Assembly (NCBI GenBank): GCA_011051925.1
Contig: DRKE01000420.1
Location: 1 to 5,568 of the forward strand
Length of the DNA: 5,568 nucleotides
Source: Deltaproteobacteria bacterium
Lineage (GTDB): Bacteria > Myxococcota_A > UBA9160 > UBA4427
Reading direction: 5' to 3'
The notes under the pieces were generated by a model, which saw only the letters and a list, made by a program, of their open reading frames with translations, was not told where the DNA came from and did not search any database. Below, in pieces: positions 1 to 5,568 of this stretch (position 1 is the stretch's first letter; the number at the start of each line of letters is the position of its first letter). A program made the position numbers and the translations under genes.

Positions 1-7
1 CGAGCAC

Positions 8-50
8 CGGGCAGCGGCCAGCACCCGTGGGCACAGGCGCCCACTGCCCG
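8..50 (-). terminator. GC-rich nested inverted repeat just after the last gene, possible terminator
   Basis: Three bases past the stop of the PKD gene, the 7-base arms CGGGCAG and CTGCCCG (8-14 and 44-50) are exact inverted complements. They enclose a second hairpin whose 6-base arms GTGGGC and GCCCAC lie at 27-32 and 39-44. Both stems want base 44, so they slightly compete. There is no T-run after the structure on the minus strand, so it does not fit a standard intrinsic terminator. It may be a Rho-dependent or mRNA 3'-stabilising structure, or chance in GC-rich DNA. Confidence 0.25.
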
Positions 51-52
51 TG

Positions 53-2857
53 TCACGGCGGAGAAACCAGGACGTCCACCTCGCCGGGAACGAGCAGGAA
101 CCCCGGAATCGACGCCCGTACCGACGTCGTCCCCTCCCCGAGCGCCCGGAACACGGCCGTGAACTGGAATTCGGGCGCGACGAGGGTGCGCGTCACGACC
201 GCGCCCGTCTGCCCATCGAAGTCGAGTTCCCCGACAGCCGGATCGACGACTTCGAGCGTCAGTTCGAGATCGTTGGCCGCGCTCACGCGTTGAAAGCTGC
301 TGAGGGCGGTTCCCGCAGAATTCACCAGGCCCGTCAGCAGGGTGAAGGCATCGGTCCCGCCGATCGTGTGATCCGTTCCGAGTCCCGTCAACAAGATTCC
401 GGGCTGACCCACCGTGACCGTACCCGTCCCGGAATCGAAGCCCGGCGCGGAAAGGGTCACCGTCGTCGTGCCGACGGAATCGGCCACGCCCTGCACCGTA
501 TACTCGAAGCGGTCCGATCCATCCGGAACGAAGACGTCGATCGCGGCCGAACCCGGAGTGAGTTGATCCGCTGACACGAGGGCGAGACCGGGATCCGCGC
601 TCTCCACCCGGACCGTGACGCCACCGTGATTGCGGATAGCGAGTGTGGCCTGGGACGTATATTGAAGGCCCGCACCGATCGTTCTCGAGAACGCCCCCAG
701 ATCGGGTGCATCGACCGTCACCGACTGGGACCGGGATGCGAGCAATCCCGAATCCGAGAGCTCGGCCGAGACCGCCACCACGCCGGTGGCGAGTGCATTG
801 AAGGACGCGACCGTCTGGAAGTCCCCCGCCGCGAGGTCGAGCGTGACGGCACTTCCCGTCCCGCCACCCAGGCTGACATCGCCGACCGTCGCGTCGTCGG
901 TTCGGAGGGTGAGTGTCTGGGGAAGCGCGGCGGCGCTCGCACCCTGGAAGCTCGAAATGCCGGTTCCCGACGCATCCGAGACGCCCGTGAAGACCGTGAA
1001 TCCATCACTCGTGCCGGCAGAGGCCAGACTCCCCAGGCCCGAGAACGACACGGCGGGTGGGGAGATCTCCACTTCCCGCGTGGCTGCGACGAACCCGGGC
1101 GCCGACACCGCCACCTCGACCAGGCCCGATTCACGAGGCACGCCCTGGAGGACGAAGTCGAAGTCGCGGATGCCGTCGGGGACGAAGACATCGACGCTCC
1201 GCCCACCCGCCATTCCTGGATCGTCCGAGATCAGGAGCGCCGTCGGATCCGCGCTTTCGATGCGAACGAGCACGCCCCCGTGATTCCCCACGCCGAGGCG
1301 GCCGCTTCCCATGACCTGCAATCCGGCACCGACCTCCCCGGGAACGAACATCGAAAGGCCCGGCAGGGAATTGATGCGAACCAGCAGCGTATCGGGCGCG
1401 CTCTGAAGGGCCCCGTCGCTCACGATCAGCTGCACCACGTAGTTCCCGACGAGATCGGCCACGAAGTCGGTCACGACAGCATCCGGAGCGGCGAGGGTTG
1501 CCGAACTCCCGTCGGGTACCGCGATCAAGGACCACGCATAGGTCAGAGGATCTCCGTCGACATCACTCGACAGGCTCCCATCGAGCCGGATGAGGCCGAG
1601 GGAGGCCGTCTGGTCGGGGCCGGCAAACGCGACCGGGGGTGAGTTTTCGGTGACGACCGTGACCGTTGTCGGCGCGCTGTCGAGAACGCCGTCGTTCACG
1701 ATCAGCTGGGCCACATAGCTTCCCGGCCGATCGACCGCGAATCCCGGATTGGTTGCCGAGGGGTCGTCGAGTTCGGCCGCACTCCCAGCGGGCCGCGCGA
1801 TCAGCGCCCATGAAAAACCGAGCGGGTCACCATCGACATCATTCGAAGCCGTACCGTCGAGCCTCGCGATGTCGCCGACCCGGACGGTCTGGTTCGGCCC
1901 GGGATCGGCCACGGGCGCGGAATTCTCGGTGTCCACGAAGACGAGATCCGGAGGGCTCTCTCCCGTGCCGTCATCCACGATCAATTCGATCTCGTAGCGT
2001 CCCGGCCGATCGACCGTGAAGTGCGGCATGATCGCACCGGCGTTCGAGAGGGCCGCGGTACTGCCGTTCGGCACGGCGACGAATCGCCAGCGATACCCGA
2101 GGAGATCACCGTCGGGATCCGTCGAAGCGCTTCCGTCCAGATCCACGATCCGCCCCACGGTCACCGTCTGGTCGGGGCCCGCGTTCGCGGTCGGAAGGGA
2201 ATTCGCGGTATCGATCGTGACGCTGTCGACCGGGCTCGGTGCCAGACCGTCATGGACGACGAGTTCGACGACATAGCGACCGGCGACGTCCACTTCGAAC
2301 TCCGGCTGGACGGCCGTCGGATCCGAGAGGGTCGCGACACTGCCGACGGGCGCCGATGCGATCGTCCAGTCGAAAACGAGAGCGTCGCCATCCGCATCGC
2401 TCGAAGCGCTGCCATCGAGGTGCACGATCCCACCCAGGGTCACCGTCTGGTCCGGACCCGCCCGGGCCACGGGTGGCCTGTTCTCCGAGGTCAGTTCGAA
2501 GGCGAGCGCGGCTGGATCGAAGGGCACGCGACGGTCCTGGCGGAACACGAATGTGTCGAGGCTCTCGTAGATCCCGGGCGAACCGAGATCACCGAAGTCG
2601 AGGCTGCCATCGACGACGGTCGTTCCGGAACGCGTGCTCGAAACCGTCGCGCGAACACCGACCGCACTCGCGTCGGGGAGCGAAACGACCGCCCGATACT
2701 CGAATTCCACGACGGCACGACTGACGCGGCGTGCAGAGACCCGCTCGAAATCCGCAAATGGAGCCATCTCGGGCGCGGCGTGCGCCGCCGGCACCAGCAG
2801 GCCGGCGACCCACAGAGCGGCCGCCGCCCGCCACGCGAAGCGGAGGAGCCCGATCAT
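53..2857 (-). CDS. Large secreted PKD-repeat protein with duplicated C-terminal module, 934 aa
   Basis: This is a complete exported protein of unknown specific function, probably an extracellular adhesin or matrix component. Residues 1-27 are a signal peptide ending in AHA, with cleavage likely before APEM. Residues 28-125 form a beta domain with a DTFVFRQDRRVPFDP motif. Residues 126-495 are four PKD-type repeats. Residues 501-934 are two copies of a module of about 218 residues. The protein ends in DVLVSPP with no PEP-CTERM, LPXTG, transmembrane helix or autotransporter barrel, so it should be released or held by a partner. The whole protein has no lysine and no cysteine and looks strongly acidic. 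The start is set by the signal peptide and the four-base overlap with the upstream gene. The frame is open 176 codons further upstream, but that stretch is out-of-frame sequence inside the PEP-CTERM gene and is rich in arginine and glycine. It could also be a scaffold protein; no catalytic motif is visible. Confidence 0.92.
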   Translation of the reverse strand: MIGLLRFAWRAAAALWVAGLLVPAAHAAPEMAPFADFERVSARRVSRAVVEFEYRAVVSLPDASAVGVRATVSSTRSGTTVVDGSLDFGDLGSPGIYESLDTFVFRQDRRVPFDPAALAFELTSENRPPVARAGPDQTVTLGGIVHLDGSASSDADGDALVFDWTIASAPVGSVATLSDPTAVQPEFEVDVAGRYVVELVVHDGLAPSPVDSVTIDTANSLPTANAGPDQTVTVGRIVDLDGSASTDPDGDLLGYRWRFVAVPNGSTAALSNAGAIMPHFTVDRPGRYEIELIVDDGTGESPPDLVFVDTENSAPVADPGPNQTVRVGDIARLDGTASNDVDGDPLGFSWALIARPAGSAAELDDPSATNPGFAVDRPGSYVAQLIVNDGVLDSAPTTVTVVTENSPPVAFAGPDQTASLGLIRLDGSLSSDVDGDPLTYAWSLIAVPDGSSATLAAPDAVVTDFVADLVGNYVVQLIVSDGALQSAPDTLLVRINSLPGLSMFVPGEVGAGLQVMGSGRLGVGNHGGVLVRIESADPTALLISDDPGMAGGRSVDVFVPDGIRDFDFVLQGVPRESGLVEVAVSAPGFVAATREVEISPPAVSFSGLGSLASAGTSDGFTVFTGVSDASGTGISSFQGASAAALPQTLTLRTDDATVGDVSLGGGTGSAVTLDLAAGDFQTVASFNALATGVVAVSAELSDSGLLASRSQSVTVDAPDLGAFSRTIGAGLQYTSQATLAIRNHGGVTVRVESADPGLALVSADQLTPGSAAIDVFVPDGSDRFEYTVQGVADSVGTTTVTLSAPGFDSGTGTVTVGQPGILLTGLGTDHTIGGTDAFTLLTGLVNSAGTALSSFQRVSAANDLELTLEVVDPAVGELDFDGQTGAVVTRTLVAPEFQFTAVFRALGEGTTSVRASIPGFLLVPGEVDVLVSPP
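56..1357 (-). repeat. Two tandem copies of a ~218-residue module
   Basis: Copy 1 covers residues 501-718 and copy 2 residues 719-934. Matching landmarks lie exactly 218 residues apart: GAGLQ (510/728), NHGG (525/743), DVFVPDG (556/774), QGV (571/789), SAPGF (585/803), GLG (607/825) and SSFQ (635/853). After that the offset becomes 217, meaning one deleted residue. Each copy looks like two linked beta domains. The first spans GAGLQ to SAPGF and the second starts at GLG. From memory, similar modules occur in very large repetitive surface proteins of Gram-negative bacteria, but I cannot name a family. Confidence 0.88.
1373..2482 (-). repeat. Four tandem PKD-type repeats (93, 93, 93 and 91 residues)
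   Basis: Units start at residues 126, 219, 312 and 405, each with NxxPVAxAGPDQTV. Each has LDGSASSDxDGDPLxYxW in the middle and GxYVVxLIVxDGxxxSxPD near the end. The landmark tryptophans at 164, 257, 350 and 442 sit at the same place in every unit. DxDGD motifs at 154, 247, 340 and 432 are plausible calcium ligands. This is the PKD/Ig-like fold type (also called K319L-like PKD) seen in many surface proteins. Units 2 and 3 share an identical 16-base string at 2001-2016 and 1722-1737, exactly 279 bases apart, so the array expanded by in-frame duplication. Unit 4 lost residues next to LGLIRLDG. Confidence 0.92.
2854..2857 (-). promoter_or_regulatory. ATGA stop/start overlap coupling two genes
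   Basis: The stop TGA of the small PEP-CTERM gene (2856-2854) overlaps the ATG of the large PKD gene (2857-2855). Only a weak GGGA Shine-Dalgarno-like string (2867-2864) stands six bases upstream. The large gene probably depends at least partly on ribosomes finishing the small one. This arrangement usually means the two products are needed together. Confidence 0.85.
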
Positions 2858-3426
2858 GCCGGGTCCCGCACCGTGTTCTGCCCCTTGGCACGTAGCCCGA
2901 ACCCGGTCCAGGGTCGGGCGAGAACGGCCAATCCGAGAAGCATCAGAAGAGCCGGACCCGGCTCGGGAATCGGCACGGTCACGCCCACGTCCAGGAGGTC
3001 GAAAGTCAGCGCATCCCGGATCTCGAAGGCCTGAGCGCCGGGCGATCCCGAACCAAGCCAGTCGAAGCGAATCGAAAAGCCTCCGAGAAGCCCACCTGGA
3101 TCGATCGCGTCCGCGAGACCGAGGGCCAGTACATCCAGGAATCCGTCCTCCGCCAGGAGCGGATCGGGCTGGGCGACGAGCGGGTCCCAGCCGGCGGGCA
3201 CGTTGACCGCCTGCAGGTTCTCGAAGAGCGCGCGATCGAAAAAGAGCGTGAACTCCTCGAGCGACACCGCCAACGAATCGTTCTCGACGAGGTAGGCGTA
3301 TTCGAAGGTGCTGCCCCCGATCGGAGAGACCGAGTAGAAGATCGTCGTCGCCTGGGACGGGCTCGCCCCGCCGAGGAGAGCCCATGCGATCGTCATCCCG
3401 ATCAGCTTCGTTGCTCTTTTCATCAT
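2854..3426 (-). CDS. Small PEP-CTERM sorting domain protein, 190 aa
   Basis: This is a small exported protein of unknown function, complete at 190 residues. Residues 1-26 are a signal peptide: MMKRATK is the basic start, a hydrophobic core follows, and SQA is the likely cleavage site before TTIFYSV. Residues 27-150 form one compact, probably beta-rich domain with the landmarks EYAYLVENDS, EEFTLFFDRALFENL, GWDPLVAQPDP, GGFSIRFDWLG and GSPGAQAFEI. From memory, these resemble a widespread group of short PEP-CTERM proteins with no assigned role. The sorting tail starts with IPEPG at 153-157, followed by a short hydrophobic helix and an arginine at 171. Unusually, about 19 mostly polar residues follow that arginine, ending in GQNTVRDPA. 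The last codons carry the ribosome site of the next gene, and the TGA stop shares four bases with its ATG. The signal peptide and Shine-Dalgarno site fix the start. Lysines occur only at positions 3, 7 and 181, and there is no cysteine. Confidence 0.88.
   Translation of the reverse strand: MMKRATKLIGMTIAWALLGGASPSQATTIFYSVSPIGGSTFEYAYLVENDSLAVSLEEFTLFFDRALFENLQAVNVPAGWDPLVAQPDPLLAEDGFLDVLALGLADAIDPGGLLGGFSIRFDWLGSGSPGAQAFEIRDALTFDLLDVGVTVPIPEPGPALLMLLGLAVLARPWTGFGLRAKGQNTVRDPA
2912..2971 (-). other. PEP-CTERM segment of the small protein
   Basis: Residues 152-171 read PIPEPG, then a hydrophobic run (PALLMLLGLAVLA), then the first arginine. This is the exosortase recognition layout. It differs from the textbook form in having only one arginine directly after the helix, with further basic residues at R179 and K181, and a polar tail extending to residue 190. 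Confidence 0.85.
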
Positions 3427-3499
3427 GCGCTTCTCCCTACACTTCACCACGTCGTCATCTACGTCATGCTCATCGGAATCGAATCGTCCGTTCCAGTCA
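3427..3499 (-). other. 73-base intergenic gap with no visible terminator
   Basis: This gap separates the ELWxxDGT gene from the small PEP-CTERM gene. I see no strong stem-loop with a T-run after the upstream stop, which favours read-through. I also looked for a sigma-54 element of the GGCAC-N5-TTGC type, reported upstream of many PEP-CTERM genes, and found none here. A short imperfect direct repeat (ATGACG twice, nine bases apart, within ATGACGTAGATGACG) lies in the middle, with no known role. The Shine-Dalgarno sequence of the next gene sits at the left end. Confidence 0.5.
3433..3438 (-). promoter_or_regulatory. Shine-Dalgarno sequence of the small PEP-CTERM gene
   Basis: AGGGAG on the minus strand ends six bases before the ATG at 3426, within the normal spacing. 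It decides the start. The frame stays open 66 codons further upstream to 3624, but that stretch overlaps the preceding gene, is hydrophilic, and would bury the signal peptide. Confidence 0.8.
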
Positions 3500-5568
3500 T
3501 CATCCGACGCTCCGCGTTCGGGATTTCTTCCGAGCCAGGCCCGCGACGAACCAGACGCCAAAGCCCAGCGAAATCGCCAGCCCGGGCTCCGGGACGGTGA
3601 CGGCACGCAGCTCTTCGCCGACATCCTTGTCCGTCGCCGTGAAGAAGACGTTCGCGCCCGCGAACACGAATCCGGCCGTGCCGGGGTCGGAATCGAATTC
3701 TCCTGCGGACACGTCGCCCAACATCACGGTCCCTGCCTCGGTTCCGTCGCTCATCCAGGGCTCGACGCCGAGCGTGCCGTCTTCGGCGGCGAAGTAGACG
3801 ACGCCATTGGCGCTGTTCACGACGAGCGTGAAGGAATTGAAAGCCCATTCGGCCGCAGGTGCGATGTCCTTGACGAGGACCGTTCCGGGAGCCGTTCCAT
3901 CGCTCTTCCACAGCTCGCGCCCGGACACGCCGTCATTCGCCGGGAAGAAGAGCAGCCCTCCGGCTTCGACGAGTTTCGAATCGAGAAACCCGCCGACGCC
4001 GAGGCTTCCGGGGCCCACGTTGGCCACGAGACTCGTTCCCGGACCGGTTCCGTCGGACCGCCAGAGTTCCTGGCCGTTGACCCCGTCGTTGGCGAAGAAA
4101 TAGAGCACACCGCCGGCCGGCGTGAATTGTTCGGGCTGTGAGCCGGAGAACCCGCCCGGTGCGATGTCCTTGACGAGGATGGTTCCGGGATCCGTCCCGT
4201 CCGTCTTCCAGAGCTCCGCCCCCGTGCCGTCATCGCCCGCGAAGTAGACCTCGCCGGCGAACGAGGCGAACTCGCCATTGATGAATCCGAAACCGCCCCC
4301 GGGATTGAGATCCTTGACGCGACCCGTCCCGGCCGCGGTTCCGTCCGTCTTCCAGAGTTCGAATCCGCTGGTTCCATCGTTGGCCGGGAAGTAGACCTCC
4401 GTTCCGTGGACGAGGCCCGAAAGCGGGGACGAGCCGGTCGGACCGGGGTTGATGTCCATCACGCGGACGGTCCCCGCAGCGGTCCCGTCGCTGATCCAGA
4501 GTTCCTGACCGGTCGTGCCATCATCGGCAGCGAAGACGAGCGAGCTCCCGAGGGCGCCGAGCATCCGCGGAGACGAGCCCGCCGTTCCCGGGTTGATGTC
4601 GGCGACTCGGAAGGTGCCGCCCGCCGTGCCATCGGATTTCCACAATTCGGCGCCCGTCGTCCCGTCGTCCGCCTGGAAGAAGATCGAGCCGCCGACCGTG
4701 ATCAGCGAACCCACTTTCGCGTCGCCACCCGGAACGATCTCGCTGACCATCGTCGTCCCTGCATCCGTTCCATTGCTCCGCCAGAGCGTCTGTACGTCGC
4801 CATCGCGCGCCGGGAAGTACACTTCGGCGCCGAGGATCGCGAACTCGGTGATCATCGCGTCATTGGTTCCCTGGCGAATGTCCGAGACCTGGATCGTTCC
4901 CGCCATGCTGCCATCGCTCTTCCAGACCTCGAGGCCGGAAACGCCATCGGTCCCCTGGAAATAGAGATCGGATCCGATCACGCCGAATTCGAGTACCCCG
5001 AACGGGTCGAACGCCTCCGCGGGACCGGGATTGAGGTCGGTCACGATCGACGTTCCCGTCGTCGTCCCGTCGCTCACCCACAACTCCCGACCGTTCACGC
5101 CGTCGTCCGCGGCAAAGAAGACCAGGGAGCCGATGCTCGTCATGCCATTCGGGGACGAAGAGGCGGCACCCGGCTGGATGTCGAGAACCGGATTCGTGCC
5201 CAGAGCGGTACCGTCCGTCGCCCAGAGTTCCCTCCCCTCGATTCCATCGTCGGCCGCGAAGAGCGTCAGTGCGCCTGCCGGCCGGAAGTCCGATGGCGTG
5301 CTTCCACTCGCGCCGACCTGGAGATCGAGGAGCGGCTGCGTGCCTGCCAGGGTCCCGTCGCTCGACCAGGGCTCGAGGCCGTTCACGCCATCATCCGCCG
5401 CGAACCAGAGGCGACCATTCGACACGAACAGCGAAGGAGATCCGATGCCTCCGGATGCGTTGATGTCGGCGACCATCGTCGTGCCGCCACTGGTCCCATC
5501 ACTCGTCCAGAGCTCGCGACCGTTCACGCCGTCGTCGGCGGTGAAGTAGAGGGCGCCGGCGTATCCGA
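3500..5568 (-). CDS. ELWxxDGT repeat protein with PEP-CTERM sorting tail (5' end outside window)
   Basis: This is the C-terminal 688 residues of a longer exported protein. The reading frame stays open to the window edge, where residues reading GYAGALYFTADDGV already belong to a repeat, so the GTG at 5527 is an internal valine and not the start. Thirteen consecutive repeats of 46-52 residues follow, each with the core ELWxSDGTxxGTxxVxDIxPG and a hydrophobic strand ending in FxADDGx. This matches the ELWxxDGT repeat family (TIGR04534, named from memory), probably beta-rich and propeller-like. A broken fourteenth unit (VGEELRAVT) leads into the sorting tail: VPEPG, a hydrophobic stretch of about 16 residues, then RKKSRTR. 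The visible part contains no cysteine. A signal peptide is expected upstream but cannot be seen. The substrate or ligand is unknown; a surface or matrix role is inferred from the tail. The gene is first in a likely operon with the two genes that follow. Confidence 0.93.
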   Translation of the reverse strand, partial: GYAGALYFTADDGVNGRELWTSDGTSGGTTMVADINASGGIGSPSLFVSNGRLWFAADDGVNGLEPWSSDGTLAGTQPLLDLQVGASGSTPSDFRPAGALTLFAADDGIEGRELWATDGTALGTNPVLDIQPGAASSSPNGMTSIGSLVFFAADDGVNGRELWVSDGTTTGTSIVTDLNPGPAEAFDPFGVLEFGVIGSDLYFQGTDGVSGLEVWKSDGSMAGTIQVSDIRQGTNDAMITEFAILGAEVYFPARDGDVQTLWRSNGTDAGTTMVSEIVPGGDAKVGSLITVGGSIFFQADDGTTGAELWKSDGTAGGTFRVADINPGTAGSSPRMLGALGSSLVFAADDGTTGQELWISDGTAAGTVRVMDINPGPTGSSPLSGLVHGTEVYFPANDGTSGFELWKTDGTAAGTGRVKDLNPGGGFGFINGEFASFAGEVYFAGDDGTGAELWKTDGTDPGTILVKDIAPGGFSGSQPEQFTPAGGVLYFFANDGVNGQELWRSDGTGPGTSLVANVGPGSLGVGGFLDSKLVEAGGLLFFPANDGVSGRELWKSDGTAPGTVLVKDIAPAAEWAFNSFTLVVNSANGVVYFAAEDGTLGVEPWMSDGTEAGTVMLGDVSAGEFDSDPGTAGFVFAGANVFFTATDKDVGEELRAVTVPEPGLAISLGFGVWFVAGLARKKSRTRSVG
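3503..3595 (-). other. PEP-CTERM sorting domain of the ELWxxDGT protein
   Basis: The last 31 residues start with VPEPG, continue as a hydrophobic helix of about 16 residues (LAISLGFGVWFVAGLA) and end in the basic cluster RKKSRTR. This three-part layout is the classic substrate tail for the exosortase (EpsH/XrtA-type) system, which removes the tail during export in Gram-negative bacteria that make exopolysaccharide. The tail length and order are normal for the family. No exosortase gene lies in this window. Confidence 0.93.
3596..5568 (-). repeat. Tandem ELWxxDGT protein-repeat array, 13 units plus one degenerate unit
   Basis: Measured from each ELW-type start to the next, the thirteen units are 47, 48, 48, 52, 48, 46, 48, 48, 48, 49, 51, 51 and 50 residues long. 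The ELW core varies to EPW in units 2 and 13, EVW in unit 5 and TLW in unit 6. Similarity is also visible in the DNA. A 20-base string is identical at 5088-5107 and 5517-5536, and a 22-base string is identical at 3858-3879 and 4158-4179, exactly 300 bases (two units) apart. The array continues past the right edge, so the total number of units is unknown. Confidence 0.93.

Noticed and set aside
626..1642. Plus-strand open frame of 338 codons opposite the PKD gene
   Set aside because: It lies wholly antisense to a well-supported repeat protein. Its translation is rich in R, G, H and D with no domain pattern, as expected for GC-rich shadow frames.
2021..3034. Plus-strand open frame of 337 codons
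   Set aside because: It is antisense to parts of two supported genes, has low-complexity composition (R, G, D, H) and no signal peptide or motif, so it is a shadow.
2858..3385. N-terminal extension of the PKD protein by 176 codons
   Set aside because: The stretch is an out-of-frame reading of the small PEP-CTERM gene, is arginine-rich, and would place the signal peptide inside the protein. The ATG at 2857 is better.
3427..3499. Sigma-54 promoter of the type linked to PEP-CTERM genes
   Set aside because: No GGCAC-N5-TTGC element is present in the gap in either orientation.
3427..3624. N-terminal extension of the small PEP-CTERM protein by 66 codons
   Set aside because: It overlaps the end of the ELWxxDGT gene, is hydrophilic, and ignores the Shine-Dalgarno site and signal peptide at 3426.
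3425..4141. Plus-strand open frame of 238 codons across the intergenic gap
   Set aside because: Most of it is antisense to the ELWxxDGT repeats, where the opposite strand shows clear protein-level periodicity. No ribosome site or recognisable domain supports it.
5525..5527. GTG as start codon of the ELWxxDGT protein
   Set aside because: The in-frame sequence upstream continues the repeat pattern (LYFTADDG), so this is an internal valine and the true start is outside the window.
56..5568. CRISPR-like or mobile repeat DNA
   Set aside because: All repeats seen keep the reading frame, have codon-multiple periods and encode known protein-repeat patterns. There are no spacers, terminal inverted repeats or transposase.

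Overview
The window is GC-rich (by eye roughly 60-65%) and almost fully coding, with every supported gene on the minus strand. Transcription therefore runs from the right edge to the left edge. Three consecutive genes all encode exported, beta-rich, cysteine-free surface proteins. Two of them carry C-terminal PEP-CTERM sorting tails, which implies a Gram-negative host with an exosortase/EpsH-type sorting system and usually exopolysaccharide production. The composition, the ELWxxDGT repeats and the PKD repeats suggest an environmental proteobacterium or a member of the old 'Deltaproteobacteria' (for example Myxococcota or a related uncultured lineage). The phylum is inference only; the window holds no marker gene.

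Layout in transcription order. (1) From the right edge to 3500 is the C-terminal part of a long ELWxxDGT-repeat protein. Thirteen repeats are visible, followed by a degenerate fourteenth that runs straight into a PEP-CTERM tail; its start lies outside the window. (2) After a 73-base gap with a clear Shine-Dalgarno sequence comes a 190-residue PEP-CTERM protein (3426-2854) with a signal peptide and a single short domain. (3) Its stop codon overlaps the start of the last gene (ATGA, four bases). That gene encodes a 934-residue secreted protein (2857-53) with an N-terminal beta domain, four PKD-type repeats of about 93 residues, and two tandem copies of a module of about 218 residues. It has no membrane anchor of its own. 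The last 52 bases hold a GC-rich nested inverted repeat and no gene that I can see.

Co-orientation, the short gap and the ATGA overlap suggest one operon. In the simplest reading, the two PEP-CTERM proteins are sorted to the cell envelope and the large PKD protein is secreted and works with them, perhaps as an adhesin or matrix component. The partnership between the two translationally coupled genes is inference. There are no enzymes, RNA genes, CRISPR arrays, mobile elements or defence genes in the window. The most notable sequence-level oddities are the absence of lysine and cysteine from the 934-residue protein, the nearly gapless internal 218-residue duplication, and the translational coupling through an unusual hydrophilic tail after the PEP-CTERM segment.
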